A stretch of 64,000 nucleotides of DNA from Phymatolithon calcareum (Eukaryota > Rhodophyta > Florideophyceae > Hapalidiales). The notes under the pieces are model-generated. The model made no database searches and was not told the origin of the DNA. It saw only the letters and a program-made list of their open reading frames with translations. Numbering within the stretch: position 1 is the first letter of the stretch; each line of letters starts with the position of its first letter. The stretch spans positions 1,798,001 to 1,862,000 of the forward strand of contig OZ345365.1 in NCBI GenBank assembly GCA_977006965.1, read 5' to 3'. This document shows, piece after piece, positions 31,680 to 42,590 of this stretch. A program made the position numbers and the translations under genes.

Positions 31680-31775
31680 AAACCCACGTCTGGTCTCCTT
31701 CGGGACCTTGCGGCGGAAAATTACTCCCCTGTCCTGTGGCACTCTAATTTCAGGTTGCGTGTACGCATGCGGTAT
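31680..31775 (-). repeat. dispersed retroposon tail R1, reverse partial copy
   Basis: Reverse complement of the ACAGGGGAGTAATTTTCC and GGTCCCGAAGGAGACCAGA blocks of R1. The 3' half of the repeat is missing. Confidence 0.55.
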
Positions 31776-32344
31776 TAGCTCTAGTTAATCGAACTGCAGG
31801 TCCCGTGTAAATCGCAGAATCCTTATCCCGTGTGCTTAATTTGACAGTCCCTTCATGGCGCAGAGCAGTACTGGGAAGTTGAGTAATTGAATCACCACGC
31901 ATGACAAAACGAAAGAATCAGTCTTTCATTTGCGTCGTCATATATTCGGGGACCTTCTTTCCAACAGCACTTGGTCGGTCAGTCGTAAAAATCTTCGATG
32001 GGATTACATTTTGTAGACAGATAATAATAATGGTGATTTCCCTATGGGTCTAGCAATCAGTGCGTCTATTTTTCCTCTGGAAGAGTAGACAGATACCAGA
32101 TAGAAGTTATTCTGGTGTTGTCCAGTGCTGGTGCTGAGGGCTTCGAAAACAAAAACTTAAAATTTCTCTCCCGCAATATTGTGCTCAATTTTCTTCAACC
32201 TGCTCCGTTCTTCGATTAAGCGATACGCAGAAACTACTGCATATGCACGACTTTTTTATTAGTTACGCATGCTAGGTGCTTTATTTTTGCACTGACGCCA
32301 TTCGCTCTTCCTTTCATCCATGCTCTGTCGGTGTGATTCCAAAA

Positions 32345-32510
32345 ACCGTTCCCAATGTTTCCTGGAGACTTGAGGTGGATTTTTTTAGTTCATTGAAACT
32401 CTTCTTTAGACAGAATCCAACCAAATCTCTTAGCACTAAAAAAGCTGCCCCGAGCGTCTGCAAATGCGTTGGTAACATTAATATAATCTACCTTTCTTCT
32501 TCTTCTTCCC
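32345..32510 (+). repeat. dispersed retroposon tail R1, copy 4
   Basis: It contains GACAGAATCCAACCAAATCT, GCTGCCCCGAGCGTCTGCAA and a TTCTTCTTCTTC end. It is more diverged than copies 1-3. Confidence 0.6.
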
Positions 32511-33274
32511 AATGTTTTCTTCAAGGCCAATTATGATATACGATTCGCATTCTGGTGCCAAGTTGTCCTTGCAATGCGTGCACGTCCCCGCCATTTGATA
32601 CTACTACAGTTCATTTTACGTTGTCGAAACGTTCCTATGCAGTGCAAAGTAAGGCACGGAGTTGAACTTCGCATGCAGATTCTGGGCTTCGTCAAGAAGC
32701 TGTTGTCAAATGCTAGTTTTCCAGTGCTTGTCTTAGAGCGCAGTGGTCGATAAGACTGGTGCAAGCAGAGAGTGCAAACGTGGCTGCACTCTTTCGGCAG
32801 CCGGAGCTCACCGAGCCTCGGTCCAATTGTTTGATTTATTTGGGCCCACATACTGCTGTGCTTCCACGGTGTTACAGCCCAAAACAATTGATTGGCCTTC
32901 TCACGCAATACGTATTGCAATACGACTGCTTCCTCCCAATAGAGCTCATCAGCAATATATTGCAATACATTTTATGGCCGTTTATTGCAATGGACCCCTG
33001 GCCTCGGGTTTCAGCAAGAAGCTCTTCTTCGTCCTCAAACTTATACAAAAGAGCTGAAAGCATGCCTAGCACATATGCAGTGTACCTGTGATAAGGAGCA
33101 GGATCCAAGACCAATTCGTCGGTTTGAGTGTCCGACATGTTGCTTGGTGATATTTTCGAACAATATTCCTTCAGTTAGCGTTCTCCTGCGTTTCTTGAAC
33201 TGGGAAGAGCAAAACCGCTACGAAACTACTGCACTCCTCTTGCTCTGACTCGTTGTGCTGCTCATCTCTTGCTT
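32511..33274. other. no recognised gene
   Basis: Overlapping short frames on both strands with no motif; repeated TATTGCAATAC words near 32920-32990. Confidence 0.4.
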
Positions 33275-33565
33275 CAATCTAGCGCAACCTTTCTAACACA
33301 ACAGAAGGGCATGTCTTTCTTTCTTTCTTTACTGCGGGATTTCTCGAAGCTGATGGAACAACTCCGCATCCTTACGGCCCTAGTAGACCTTAATAGATAC
33401 GAGTGGTACTTGATGTCACAACAGCTGTCCAAGCTGCACAAGGTGCAGATCATGGTCCAGCTTAACATCCATATCGCTACGCAGCCAATCTTCATTCGCC
33501 GTCCTTCAAAGGGATGCCCGGGTTGGAAACCATTTAGGACGTTTACGGTAGCTAATCATCTCTCT
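33275..33565 (-). repeat. repeat shared with 24560-24730
   Basis: The reverse complement matches the extra segment in hAT copy 2 over roughly 170-200 bp. The minus strand contains an open frame (33495-33274; CCDIKYHSYLLRSTRAVRMR). The corresponding frame in the other copy (CCDVKYHSYLLKSAVAVRMG) is broken just upstream. The shared protein-level pattern suggests a coding remnant of an unidentified element. Confidence 0.55.
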
Positions 33566-33942
33566 GCCTTCTTTCATCATGTCATTGTTGCAGAAGAAAA
33601 AATTTGATTTTTGACGTTGCAGCCAAGACACAGTGCAGACAAAAGGATATTGCCTGGAAGGCATTCACTAGATTTGCACTGCCACGCAACATGTACTTGT
33701 TTTTCGTTACACTGCGAGCTTGGTTCATGAAGACGAATCGAAGGAATCACGTTCTGAAAAAAGCCCACAAGGCAATGTGTCTGACACTCAGAAAAACGAA
33801 CTACGATAGTCTCCTATCCAGCACACTTTAACCCACGGGAGATTCCTTCCGGGGCTCGCTGTTTAACAACCCGCTTTCCAGAGCCAAATTTGTCGCAGTA
33901 CAGTAGTTCTGTAACAGAAATGAGTGAGATCGCCTGTGATAG

Positions 33943-34665
33943 AAGAAGAAGAAGAGGAAATTTTTATTATAGTGTTACCAATGCATCTGCTGACGCTTGG
34001 GGTAACAGTTCTGGCGAGACGCGAGGACTCAATCAGAACCCAAAAGCTCCATTTCGCTAAAAGTGGCATAGCAAACTCTAAAACCTTCCTCTGGTCTCAC
34101 AGAAGAGATCTCAAACTGCTACGAAGAGCAATCAAAACAACCGAACACATGCTAGGGTTTCAGATAGAATGCCAGACATAAGAGTAGAGCCGCCCTAGCG
34201 AGGGCAGCACCTGAGGAAGCCCTGCCCGTATATTCGTATGACTGCGGGGCTTTAAAAAAATTGCAATAAAAAGAAGAGATCTCAAGGGGGAAAATCATAT
34301 CGCTTCTGTTACCACGCAGAGTATACCGTCTCTTGACGAGCGACGGTACGCACATGGGAGTTTGCGACGCCAGGAGTTGTTTCTGCGCCGAGGCACCATG
34401 GGCGATTTTAGCAACTTCCCGGGTCCGTCGTGCCGCGCGGCGATCCATGCGGGGGGGGGGGGGGGTTACTGACGTGCCCAGTCTTGTCTGCGCCGGAGCG
34501 CCTTGGGCGAGCTTAACGACATCCTGGGTCGCTCTTGCCGTGCATCTCTTTGGAACTTACTCTCGCTCGGCCTGCTCGCCGATCTGCGCGGGGGAGTTTA
34601 CGACGTCCCGAGTCGTTTCTGCGCCGAGGCGCCATGGTCGAGTTCATCGACTTCCCGGGTTCTCG
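33943..34665 (-). mobile_element. retroposon-like insertion with R1 tail, reverse orientation
   Basis: Flanked by a direct repeat CGCCTGTGATAGA (near 33930-33942 and 34667-34679). In reverse orientation it ends with the R1 tail and a TTCTTC run (33943-34010). Interior sequence includes an R2-like block (34150-34265) and the GC-rich tandem repeat at its 5' end. The boundaries are inferred from the direct repeats. Confidence 0.5.
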
Positions 34666-34668
34666 CCT
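34357..34668. repeat. GC-rich tandem repeat with a 15-nt G run
   Basis: Three imperfect copies of an approximately 80-130-bp unit. Shared words include TTTCTGCGCCGAGGCGCCATGG and GACTTCCCGGGT; copies lie at 34357-34450, 34455-34588 and 34589-34668. An uninterrupted run of 15 G lies at 34451-34465. The translated frame (34333-34675) is continuous by chance or as a remnant; no motif is seen. Confidence 0.65.
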
Positions 34669-34675
34669 GTGATAG

Positions 34676-36075
34676 AGCAGAACAATCTGATTTCTAGTAG
34701 ACAGGGAGGTCCCGGAAGGGTCCCCTCTCAGTCCAAGCCTCTACAACATTTCATGGATGAATTCGCCGAGCGAATGAGCCGGGCATCAAAAACCTGGGCT
34801 GAAGTTCCGGCTATCCTTTTTGCAGACGATGTTCTTCTCTCTGCGAAATCCCCCGCTGCATTGCAAGGACTATTGGATATAGCTACCCAATGGATACAAG
34901 AGCGAGAGATGACGTGGAACACTAAGCAAGCGAAAGGCGAAGTCCTCGAATAAGAGGAAAGATTGGGCAAGACATTCAAGCTAGCAAAGAAGGTTCGGGC
35001 ACACGTTCAGGAGGTCACATATCTTGGAATATCCCTAGACCCCGGAAGAGTCACAGATACATTAATGATGAGAAAACAAGGACGGCCGTGTACGAATTGC
35101 GTACACTGGAAGTGTTCAAGAAAGGGTTAAGTATACAGAAGTTTATTCAGATATACAAGGCGCTAGTACAGTCACACGGGGAGTACGCAATGCACTTAAC
35201 GCCCTGGTCAGAAGACGTACAAACTGCCGTCAAGGAAGTAGAAGCAACATTCTTCAATGAAGTGTTCGGGCCACTGGCCCGAGGAAGGACGGACAGGCTC
35301 AGTCTACTGTGCCGGATCCAGACGGCTCCACATCGACGAGAAATCTTGGCCTTCAAAATGATGAGAAGGAACAAGGAGAAGGAAAGTATGTATCCAAATG
35401 AAGTGCCCGAAGGCAGAAAAAACCATGAATTACAGTACACAAGGAAAGATATCGCCGCGATGGAAACCAGAGAGCCGTTTGGTGAAGCTGTAAATCATAT
35501 CCAAACAAACCAGTCTTCACAAACACTTCGATCTAAATTTCTGGAAATGGAAGGAGACGGCCTAGAATCGAAGCGGAACAGGAAGATTCCATACGATATG
35601 ACAAGTGAATTGCCAGCAATGCTCAGGTTCCCCAAGGTGAAGCACAGAAAACTCGCACTTCAGTATGCCTGCGGAAGATTCCCGCAGGTGCCAACAACAA
35701 GTATGGCCGAAGAATTCGGCACAAGAGCCAGATACCATATGGAGACCCTTGAAAGCACGCTAGCAGGGTACGACCTAAAAGGAGAAAAACGACTAGAAGC
35801 AGAAAAGGCGGTAGATGAGCTCTTACTATTTAGCAAGACACTCATTGAAAGCATGGAGAACGAAGAAGGCCCGTATTGATTCGTATAAGGCAAGGCAAAA
35901 AGCGGTCGAGTCCAACCATCGCAATCCTGTAGAGGACTGAGATAGGATTACACTGAATCCTGAGTTTTCCCGTCCGTGATTCTAGTGGGCGTTTCGTGAG
36001 CTGCACAAAGGTAGGTAGCATCAGAGGAAGCCTCGCCCATATCTTCGGAAGTCTATGGGGCTTTTAAATAAACTT
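34676..36075 (+). mobile_element. LINE family A, longest copy
   Basis: It begins within the RT palm (a damaged version of the RQG-x-P-x-S-P motif), with the catalytic motif AILFADDVLLSA at about 34815. The post-catalytic part follows (TWNTKQAKGEVLE, KVRAHVQEVTYLG) and the C-terminal region (35088-35876) ends ENEEGPY. The 3' tail with GAGGAAGCCTCGCCCATATC and GGGGCTTTTAAATAAAC ends near 36075. An in-frame TAA at 34951 and a frameshift near 35060 break it. The 5' part, including the endonuclease, is missing. Confidence 0.8.
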
Positions 36076-36309
36076 GAATAAAAAATAACCACCTGATGAC
36101 ATGATGACATACATCATGTATGATCGTACAGCTGCATAATGATACCGCTCAATTGCCTGATAGCAAACGGTTGTGCCACCCGCAACGCATAGTTCAGATA
36201 TGGCGATCGTGATGGCACCGCCTCCTCGGCGGCACAACTCGTAAAAAATAAAAAGCACGGGAACTGTTACTGCTTTGCAGCTCAAATTTGAGCGAGGTCC
36301 CTTTTCTTG

Positions 36310-36685
36310 ATAACACCGAAATGGACATTGGATCAAGAATCGGCAGATGATGATCCTCACGTCCACACGGAGACCCAAGATCCCCGAAAAGCTACAGACC
36401 GATTTCGCTGTTGTCGCACGCTCGCAACAAAATTCGAATCAGCTATGGATAAACTGATCCGGAAGGAAAATTCGTTCAACAAATCACAAACGGGAGTCTG
36501 TGGGCCTATTCGCAAAGCACATCCTGATACCTGTAGCTTGTTCGTCTTTCGAGAACTGTGCGGTGCTCAGGGGATCTGAGCGGAGTGTACGGCAGATTTT
36601 GGACTGCTTGCCAAGTGAGCGGCTAGGATCGCGTTTCGGAACGAAGTCAGCGACACGAGCGTCTATTTCCTTGCTCTTTCTGGTG
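36310..36685 (-). mobile_element. copia element, distal part, separated by a LINE insertion
   Basis: It matches 26525-26800 closely (KQSKICRTLRSDPLSTAQFS, FSKDEQATGIRMCFANRPTD). It continues the copia segment that ends at 42591: 36673-36685 (GCTCTTTCTGGTG) and 42591-42603 (GCGCTTTCTAGTG) are the two copies of the LINE target duplication. The exact lower boundary is uncertain. An unrecognised minus-strand frame lies below it at 36064-36378. Confidence 0.65.
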
Positions 36686-36787
36686 GGGGGAAATTGTAAG
36701 TTTTTATTTTAAAAGCCCTCAACGCCAGAGTCGCCGCACCAGAGCAGCTTCCCATGTGCTACTTTCGCATTTTCTAAAAATATCACA

Positions 36788-39700
36788 TCACACTATCATT
36801 TCTTCCTTCATTATTTTCTCTAATTCTAATAGTCTGTCCATCGCCTGCATTGTTTCGCCCTCGGTGTCTACGCTGAGTTCCGGTCGTGTGAGGTTGCGCT
36901 GTAGGGTCTCAAGGCTCTTCTCAGCAAACTTGCCGAAGTGTTCCACATAGGAAGAGGGGTTCCGTGGGGGGAAGCGTCCGAAGTACCATTTCACTGCCAG
37001 CATTCTGTGCTTTCGCGATTTGAGTAACACGGACGGGGTGGAGCTCTCTTTCCCGTCCACCGGGATTTTTCGCTTCAATCCTTCCTCTATTCTGCCCCAT
37101 GATTCGCTAAGACGCAGTTTCTCTTCCTTGGGTGTCACCTTCCCTTGCTCCGCCCGGTCGATCTGCTCGCTGAGCAGATCGTGATGTTTCATGTAGGAAA
37201 TATGCCTTTCTGCGTAATGAAGATCTTCGGCTTTGCCTTCGTACTTTGGCTTTTACTCGATTTCAAGTTTCTCCTTCAGTAGTCGCGCAGCAAAATGTTT
37301 GCCCAGCTGTGTCCTCCTGATTCTCGGGAGTTTGATTTTGCAGAGCGACCTCATTCGGTTTTGGAGACGGAGTGCAAAGCGTCCTATTATGACGGAGTAG
37401 AACAAACCTTCAGTCTGGTTGATTTGAACTTGGACAGATCTTGTCCACGGGGTGAGGTGCAAGGCGTACTCCCACCGACATTGCACAAGGATCTTGTAGA
37501 TCGTTATGTTCTTCATTGTGTGTAGTCCCTTGACATTCATTCCAATATCTCGAAGACCCAGGATAATTCCCATCGCTTTTGAGATTCGTTTCAGCATGGC
37601 GTGTTCGATGACATCCGTGTTGTCAACGGTCGTACTTAAGTATTCCAGCCGTCTTGTTTCATGGAGTTCGGCCCCTGCTAGCTGGAATTTTCGCTTGAAT
37701 AAACCGGCGTAGATGAGGACTTCGCTTTTTCCCTTGTTCGTGTTCCACGTCTTACAGTTCTCCCTGGTCCATCGCGTCGCTGCATCGAGGAGCCATTGCA
37801 TTCCGTCAGAATTTATCGCTTGCAGTTGGACGTCGTCGACAAACAGGATCGCGGGGTACTTTGACATATGCCGGGGTGTCTTCTGGATCATCTCGGCAAA
37901 TGTGTCCATGAACATGTTACAGAGGCAGGGACTTAGCTGGGAACTCTAGGGAACTCAGCGGTCGATCAGAAGCCATGTCTTCTCTTCCTCGCCCGCAGTA
38001 CAGACCCATGACGGTTTCAGAAGGTATTTGATCATCTCGGCGATATCCGGGGGTAGAAATTTGTGGATTCGGCGCAAAACGAGGTTGCGCGGGACTCGGT
38101 CGTAAGCAGACGATAGGTCCAGGACAGCGACGAAGCGATGACCTCTCCTCATTGTGCTAGTTGACCTCAGGATCGCAAATTCAGTCCCCTTGTTCTTCTG
38201 GAATCTCAATTGGAATTTGTAGAATTTGTTCCGTTGACGTATAGCAGAGTCCATCGCCGCATCTATGATTTTCCTGACTTGGCTTAATAGCGTAATTGGT
38301 CTGTAATTTCCTGGAACGTGCGCCGGCCCTTTTTTGTGAATAGGGATTAGCTTTGCTCGGCGCCATTCTGTCGACATACACTGTAGTCTTCCGCATACCT
38401 GCCATAGGCGTCCAAGCAGTTCGCCGCTCATAGTTGAGTTTGCTTGTGGCATTTCGACCCCGATCTTTTCCGGTACCAGTGCCTTTCCACGGGGGGCTCG
38501 AATTAGCGCCTCCTTGATGAATTTGAGGATGGCTTTGGATACCGCAAACCGGTGCAGAGTGAGCTTCCAGTCCGTATCGGCCCTGCAGACGTTTGCTAAG
38601 TGGGCTGTTAACAAACATGGGTGGACTGGAGTTCCCAGCGCGCGATTTACGCCTCCTCTCCTGCTCTTGCGTTTAAGTATTCTGCTGAGCGTGGTCGTGG
38701 CTTTGCGCGGGGATTGGTCGTCTAGGTCTTCCACGAACGTGTCGTATTGATAATTCTTCGCTTTTTGTACTGCGAAGCTCATTTCGTTCCGGAATTTGAG
38801 GTAAGTTGACATGTCATCTGGATTCTTGGTTCGCATCGCCTTTCGGCATAGTTTAGTTCGTTCTTTTGCCTTGTTGTCCAGCGCTCGGGTCCAGAAAGAC
38901 TTGAATTTTGGAGGGCGTCTCCGCGTATATCTCCAAGGTTTTGTTGTCAGGCGTCGGAACTGTCCGTACCACTTGTCAAGTTCCTCTTGATTTTTGCAGG
39001 ATTTCAGCTTGTCCATCATCTCGGTTCTCTAGCCTGCCATTGCTTCGGAAGCAGTCTTGGCACGTCCTGCGCTCTTTCTTGCTGTCGACGATACGAAGGA
39101 CTCGACGAATGCGGGGTCAGGTTTTGCGTGCTCTACCCTCGTCGTGACTAGGATGTGTCCAGCTCTTATTCCGTCCCACATCCCATTTGGCGTTTCGATT
39201 CTTGACGCATCCATAGACTTTGTCAAGAACATGTCAAAATTGCTGTTTCCTACGCCGGATCGGAAAGTGGCCCCGTTGCTGTACAGATTCGCCAGTTGCC
39301 GGCTGCCGCCTATTGGACCAGGTGTCGTCTTCTGGTTTTCGATTTGGAGCCCAATGTTGATGCTGCGCGTTCAAGTCTCCCATAAGGATGGACTTCCCTC
39401 TGCAGTTCGTATGAACTATATCGAGGCATTGTTTAGTTTCAGCTTTCGTTGCAAGAGGGGAGATGTAGGCCATCGCTATATTAATTCCTGTAGTTACTGT
39501 GATATGCAATTGAACGGTGGGCGTGGCGTGTCCGTAGGTGACTTTGGAAGCAATTCCTCTTATCGTGACCAGCGCGACACCCCCTTTCGGTTTGGACCGA
39601 GGGGAGCACGGGCGAGTCGCGGAGAAATGCTGGTAAGGTACTTTGAGGGATTGGTCTTGTTTCTGCCCGGTCTCGGTTATTCCGAGTATGTCCACTTCAT

Positions 39701-39791
39701 GGTCCTGGAGCAATTGTTCAACCATGCGCGGTAATTCCGGTGAACCACCGACGTTAAACGTACAAATCTTTAAATCTGTGTTCTGGGTCAT
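36788..39791 (-). pseudogene. LINE B ORF2: endonuclease and reverse transcriptase
   Basis: The ATG at 39791 overlaps the ORF1 stop as ATGA. The endonuclease domain is at 39791-39234 (KICTFNVGG, DILGITETG, SILMGDLNAQHQHW), matching the APE/EEP fold. A frameshift near 39234 follows. The RT covers 39232-37253: AKLIPIHKKGPAHVPGNYRP, AVLDLSSAYDRVP and the catalytic AILFVDDVQL. The C-terminal part ends at 36788. In-frame stops lie at 39029, 37955, about 37946 and 37253; two of them fall in the G-V-P-Q-G-S RT motif. It has no RNase H. Confidence 0.85.
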
Positions 39792-39975
39792 TGCGTAGCA
39801 CAAGAGGACGGAGCTTTTTGCGATACCGTCATGGGGGTTTTAGTGTTGTCGCTTGCGGGATATTCTGTATCTTGGGCTACAACGTCCGAGGCGGCATGTG
39901 CATCCTCTTCTTTATAGTCTTTGTCTGCGGCCATTCGCTCGTTGTGTGGGCCGTCGGCGGACTGGGGTTTCAGAG
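39788..39975 (-). pseudogene. LINE B ORF1, C-terminal part
   Basis: The frame continues from the piece at 42193-42590 across the piggyBac-like insertion. It reads QSADGPHNER...MAADKDYKEED to SSCATQ and ends TGA at 39790-39788. It is hydrophilic and acidic, with no zinc knuckle in the surviving part. Confidence 0.75.
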
Positions 39976-40089
39976 CTAGTGTCTATGTGACGAACACCCT
40001 CAATTTAGGGTGGATTTAAAAGCTCGAAAAAGTTTGTAAAAAGAATGCGCAACAGATTTTGAGCGCTCAATTCGGAAAGGCGACCTTTT

Positions 40090-42126
40090 GTTCTTGGTGG
40101 TGAGTACCCATTTTACTACCTTAAAACCAAGTCGTTCGCGACTAGGAACGAAAATCTGTTGGTCACTCAGAAAAAATACATCTGTCATGTTTCGAGAAAG
40201 AGACCCGCGCCGGGTGGTCGGTGCGGCCGTACACACCAAAGCAACATCAGTGACAAGTCCTGCACAGTGCTGCGGACTATACGGAGCATTTTTCAGTTAA
40301 AAAAAGGTGAACGGCACTGTTTAAGAGGTGCAAGTCGATGAAATCAAGGGTCGCTCGAACACGTCACTTCGCGTGAAATGGGTCCTTGTTCAGAAACCAA
40401 TCGAAAATACTAAGATTAAGACTATCAAGATTTGTCAACATCAAGGCAGGGAAGGCTGACAAAGGCCCTTGTTCCTCTCGAATGCTTGTATCGAGTCCCA
40501 CCAGGCAAAATTATGTACCTCGAACGCCGGCTCAGAGTACTCGCGGTCGAACATATTCTTCGCCAAACGCCGAGTTTTGTGTTCAGCATCAACCACACTC
40601 TCCACAGAAGGCAAAAAACCTACTAGACAATCAACAGCATCTCTGAACGCCCTCTTGCAGATTCTTGGGACCAATAATCGCAAGAGGAGATTGATGTCAT
40701 TGCGCCTGACCGTGAGCAGACTATATTTGCTTATGGAGTGCCATGGTTCGAGCGCCAAGTTCTATGTCCAATTGGGGGAAGGATTCCAAGACAGTTCTGG
40801 AAATTTCGAACTATAAATAGAGATGTTATATTCGAGAACGGTGGCATCGGGTTTCAAACACCATAGGATTCCATCATGATGATGTTTCGCCGAGTGCAGC
40901 TGCGAACAATTGTTGCTTAGGTATCCGCTAAGCTGAAACGAATATGAAGAACGGAGGCTAAGATTTTCGGAATACTCGTCCTCATGAGTTCGGCGCCGAG
41001 AGATTTTTGGAAGTTTTCCATGGGCAACAAGTATATCTTCACTCCTTCATTTTCAAAGAGTGGGGTGACCAGAACCAGGCTCTCCGAGTACCTCCGGTGC
41101 GTCACATTCACCGTACAATCAAGTGAACATGGCAATATGCCTTCCGTACAGTACCGGTGGGCGCTCGTTCAGGATTTTATTGATGCTATTAATGATCACA
41201 AAAACCCGCTGTGTCTCTGTTAGACCTGGTTTTGCTTTGCCAAGTTCATATCTCTTGGTAAGGAAACGGAGGCCATTGGATTGAAAATGGACTCCTTCAG
41301 TACATTGCCATCTACCGTAAACCGGAGAAAGTTTGCGAGTTACAGAATTCAGACTAAGGAAAACGTGAGATAATTTTTTTCCTTTCAAGTTTATTTAAAA
41401 GCCCCACAGACTTCCGAAGATATGGTCAAGGCTTCCTCTGGTGCTACCTACCTTTGTGCAGCTCACGAAACGTCCACCAGTATGGCGGACGGGAAAACTC
41501 AGGACTCAAAGTAGTCCTATCTCAGTCCAAACGTGAGATAATGCTGCATCTTAGTCTGGGGACCACGACAGAGGGCGAGAAGAAAAACGCTTTGGAAGGT
41601 GAAACTGCCCATAGTACAATTGTACTGCGCCGTCTTGTGCCCCTATACTTTGGTACAAGGCGCCTTGTCCTCCGGGATTCACTCTGCCTCGCGCAATAAT
41701 CATCGATGTTCAGTACTCCAAAAGGTTTGTTTGTTTGTTTATTGCAGGTTATTCGAATTACACAAAGTGTACATTATTCAACATCTAGGGGTCCTCTAAA
41801 TGCTCCTGATATGGATCCATTCCTGATACTCGCGTATCTGCTTCGCGCTAGTACTGTATATTTGCTCCAAGGGCGGTGTTGGAACCCACGTAACTCCTCC
41901 GAAAATGGAAAAGTAATGCACAGGTGGCATGATGACTACTTTGGCTGTTCAAAGCAACTGCAGAGTGTGACAAGTCAAGGAATTAACCCTCGTGTTCTCA
42001 TCATGTAGTAGACTTGCTGACGCCGCAATCAACAAATGTGGCACTTCAGCAGGTAGAAACTGTTTTGCTAAGCATGGTGAACACATCCATGAGCTTGATG
42101 CCTTTGATGAGCCTAATAATGAGTAG
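40090..42126 (+). pseudogene. piggyBac-like transposase, broken
   Basis: Blocks recognisable in order on the plus strand: VDEIKGRSNTSLRVKWVLV, SSAPRDFWKFSMGNKYIFTP with FSKSGVTRTRLSEYLR (40984-41115), RWALVQDFIDAINDHK, HSTIVLRRLVPLY, and the C-terminal CFAKHGEHIHELD ending at the TAG 42124-42126. A LINE fragment at 41375-41528 and several frameshifts interrupt it. Confidence 0.75.
41375..41528 (-). repeat. LINE A 3' fragment with 14-bp target duplication
   Basis: 154 bp of the LINE A tail in reverse orientation, flanked by AAACGTGAGATAAT at 41361-41374 and 41529-41542. This is a clear severely 5'-truncated retrotransposition inside the piggyBac-like transposase gene. Confidence 0.9.
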
Positions 42127-42192
42127 CTTTCGTTGGCAAAAATAGTTGATCCTCATTCCCTCAATTGAGGGAAAATTTCCGTCACATAGACA

Positions 42193-42590
42193 CTAGGGCG
42201 TCCTCTATGTTATCGCCTTGTTCACCTGGCCCTTCGCCCGGGGAGCGATCGTAATCATCATGGCTCTGTTTTTCGTCACAGTTTCTTACGCTTTCGGTTT
42301 CCATTATCGTTAGCGCTTCGTCCGCCAGTTTGAAATTCTCTCGGTACCACTTCCTTGTGTGGAAGTCGGCCGTTCCTGCGGCACAAGTTCGCATTCTCGA
42401 GCGGATGGCGCGTAAGTTGCTAGTTGTGCGTTCCTTGCCGAACACATTTCTCCGTTTCGACACCGTGTCACTCCATATACTGAACTTTGGATCGTATGAG
42501 AGGCGCGCAGCACGCAGGGTGGCAACGGTGCGATGGACGAGCGGCTCGTCCGTTAGCACCTCTAGGATTGCCCCTCCGATAAACGAAAGT
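42193..42590 (-). pseudogene. LINE B ORF1, truncated upstream part
   Basis: The frame starts at the LINE 5' truncation (LSFIGGAILEVL) and runs through a basic stretch (KRRNVFGKERTTSNLRAIRS) and a conserved-looking RKWYRENFKLADEAL. It ends in an acidic segment at the CTAG, where the piggyBac-like element begins. It is probably the RNA-binding ORF1 product of the LINE, inferred from position only. Confidence 0.65.

Larger units (their letters stand above)
39976..42196 (+). mobile_element. piggyBac-like element in LINE ORF1, with intact CTAG duplication
   Basis: The ends are TGTCTATGTGACG and CGTCACATAGACA (13-bp perfect inverted repeats), flanked by CTAG at 39976-39979 and 42193-42196. Excising 39980-42196 rejoins LINE ORF1 in frame (GAG GAC GCC CTA to GCT CTG AAA on the minus strand). 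This shows that one CTAG was present before insertion. Length 2213 bp, transposase on the plus strand. Confidence 0.9.
36686..42590 (-). mobile_element. LINE family B, 5'-truncated, carrying a piggyBac-like element
   Basis: A non-LTR retrotransposon in minus orientation, inserted in copia sequence with a target duplication of about 13 bp (2 mismatches). From 5' to 3' it has the end of ORF1, ORF2 with an APE-type endonuclease and an RT, and a 3' tail ending GGGCTTTTAAAATAAA. The 5' end is truncated inside ORF1 at 42590. It is interrupted at 39976-42196 by a piggyBac-like element. Several stops make it inactive. Confidence 0.85.
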
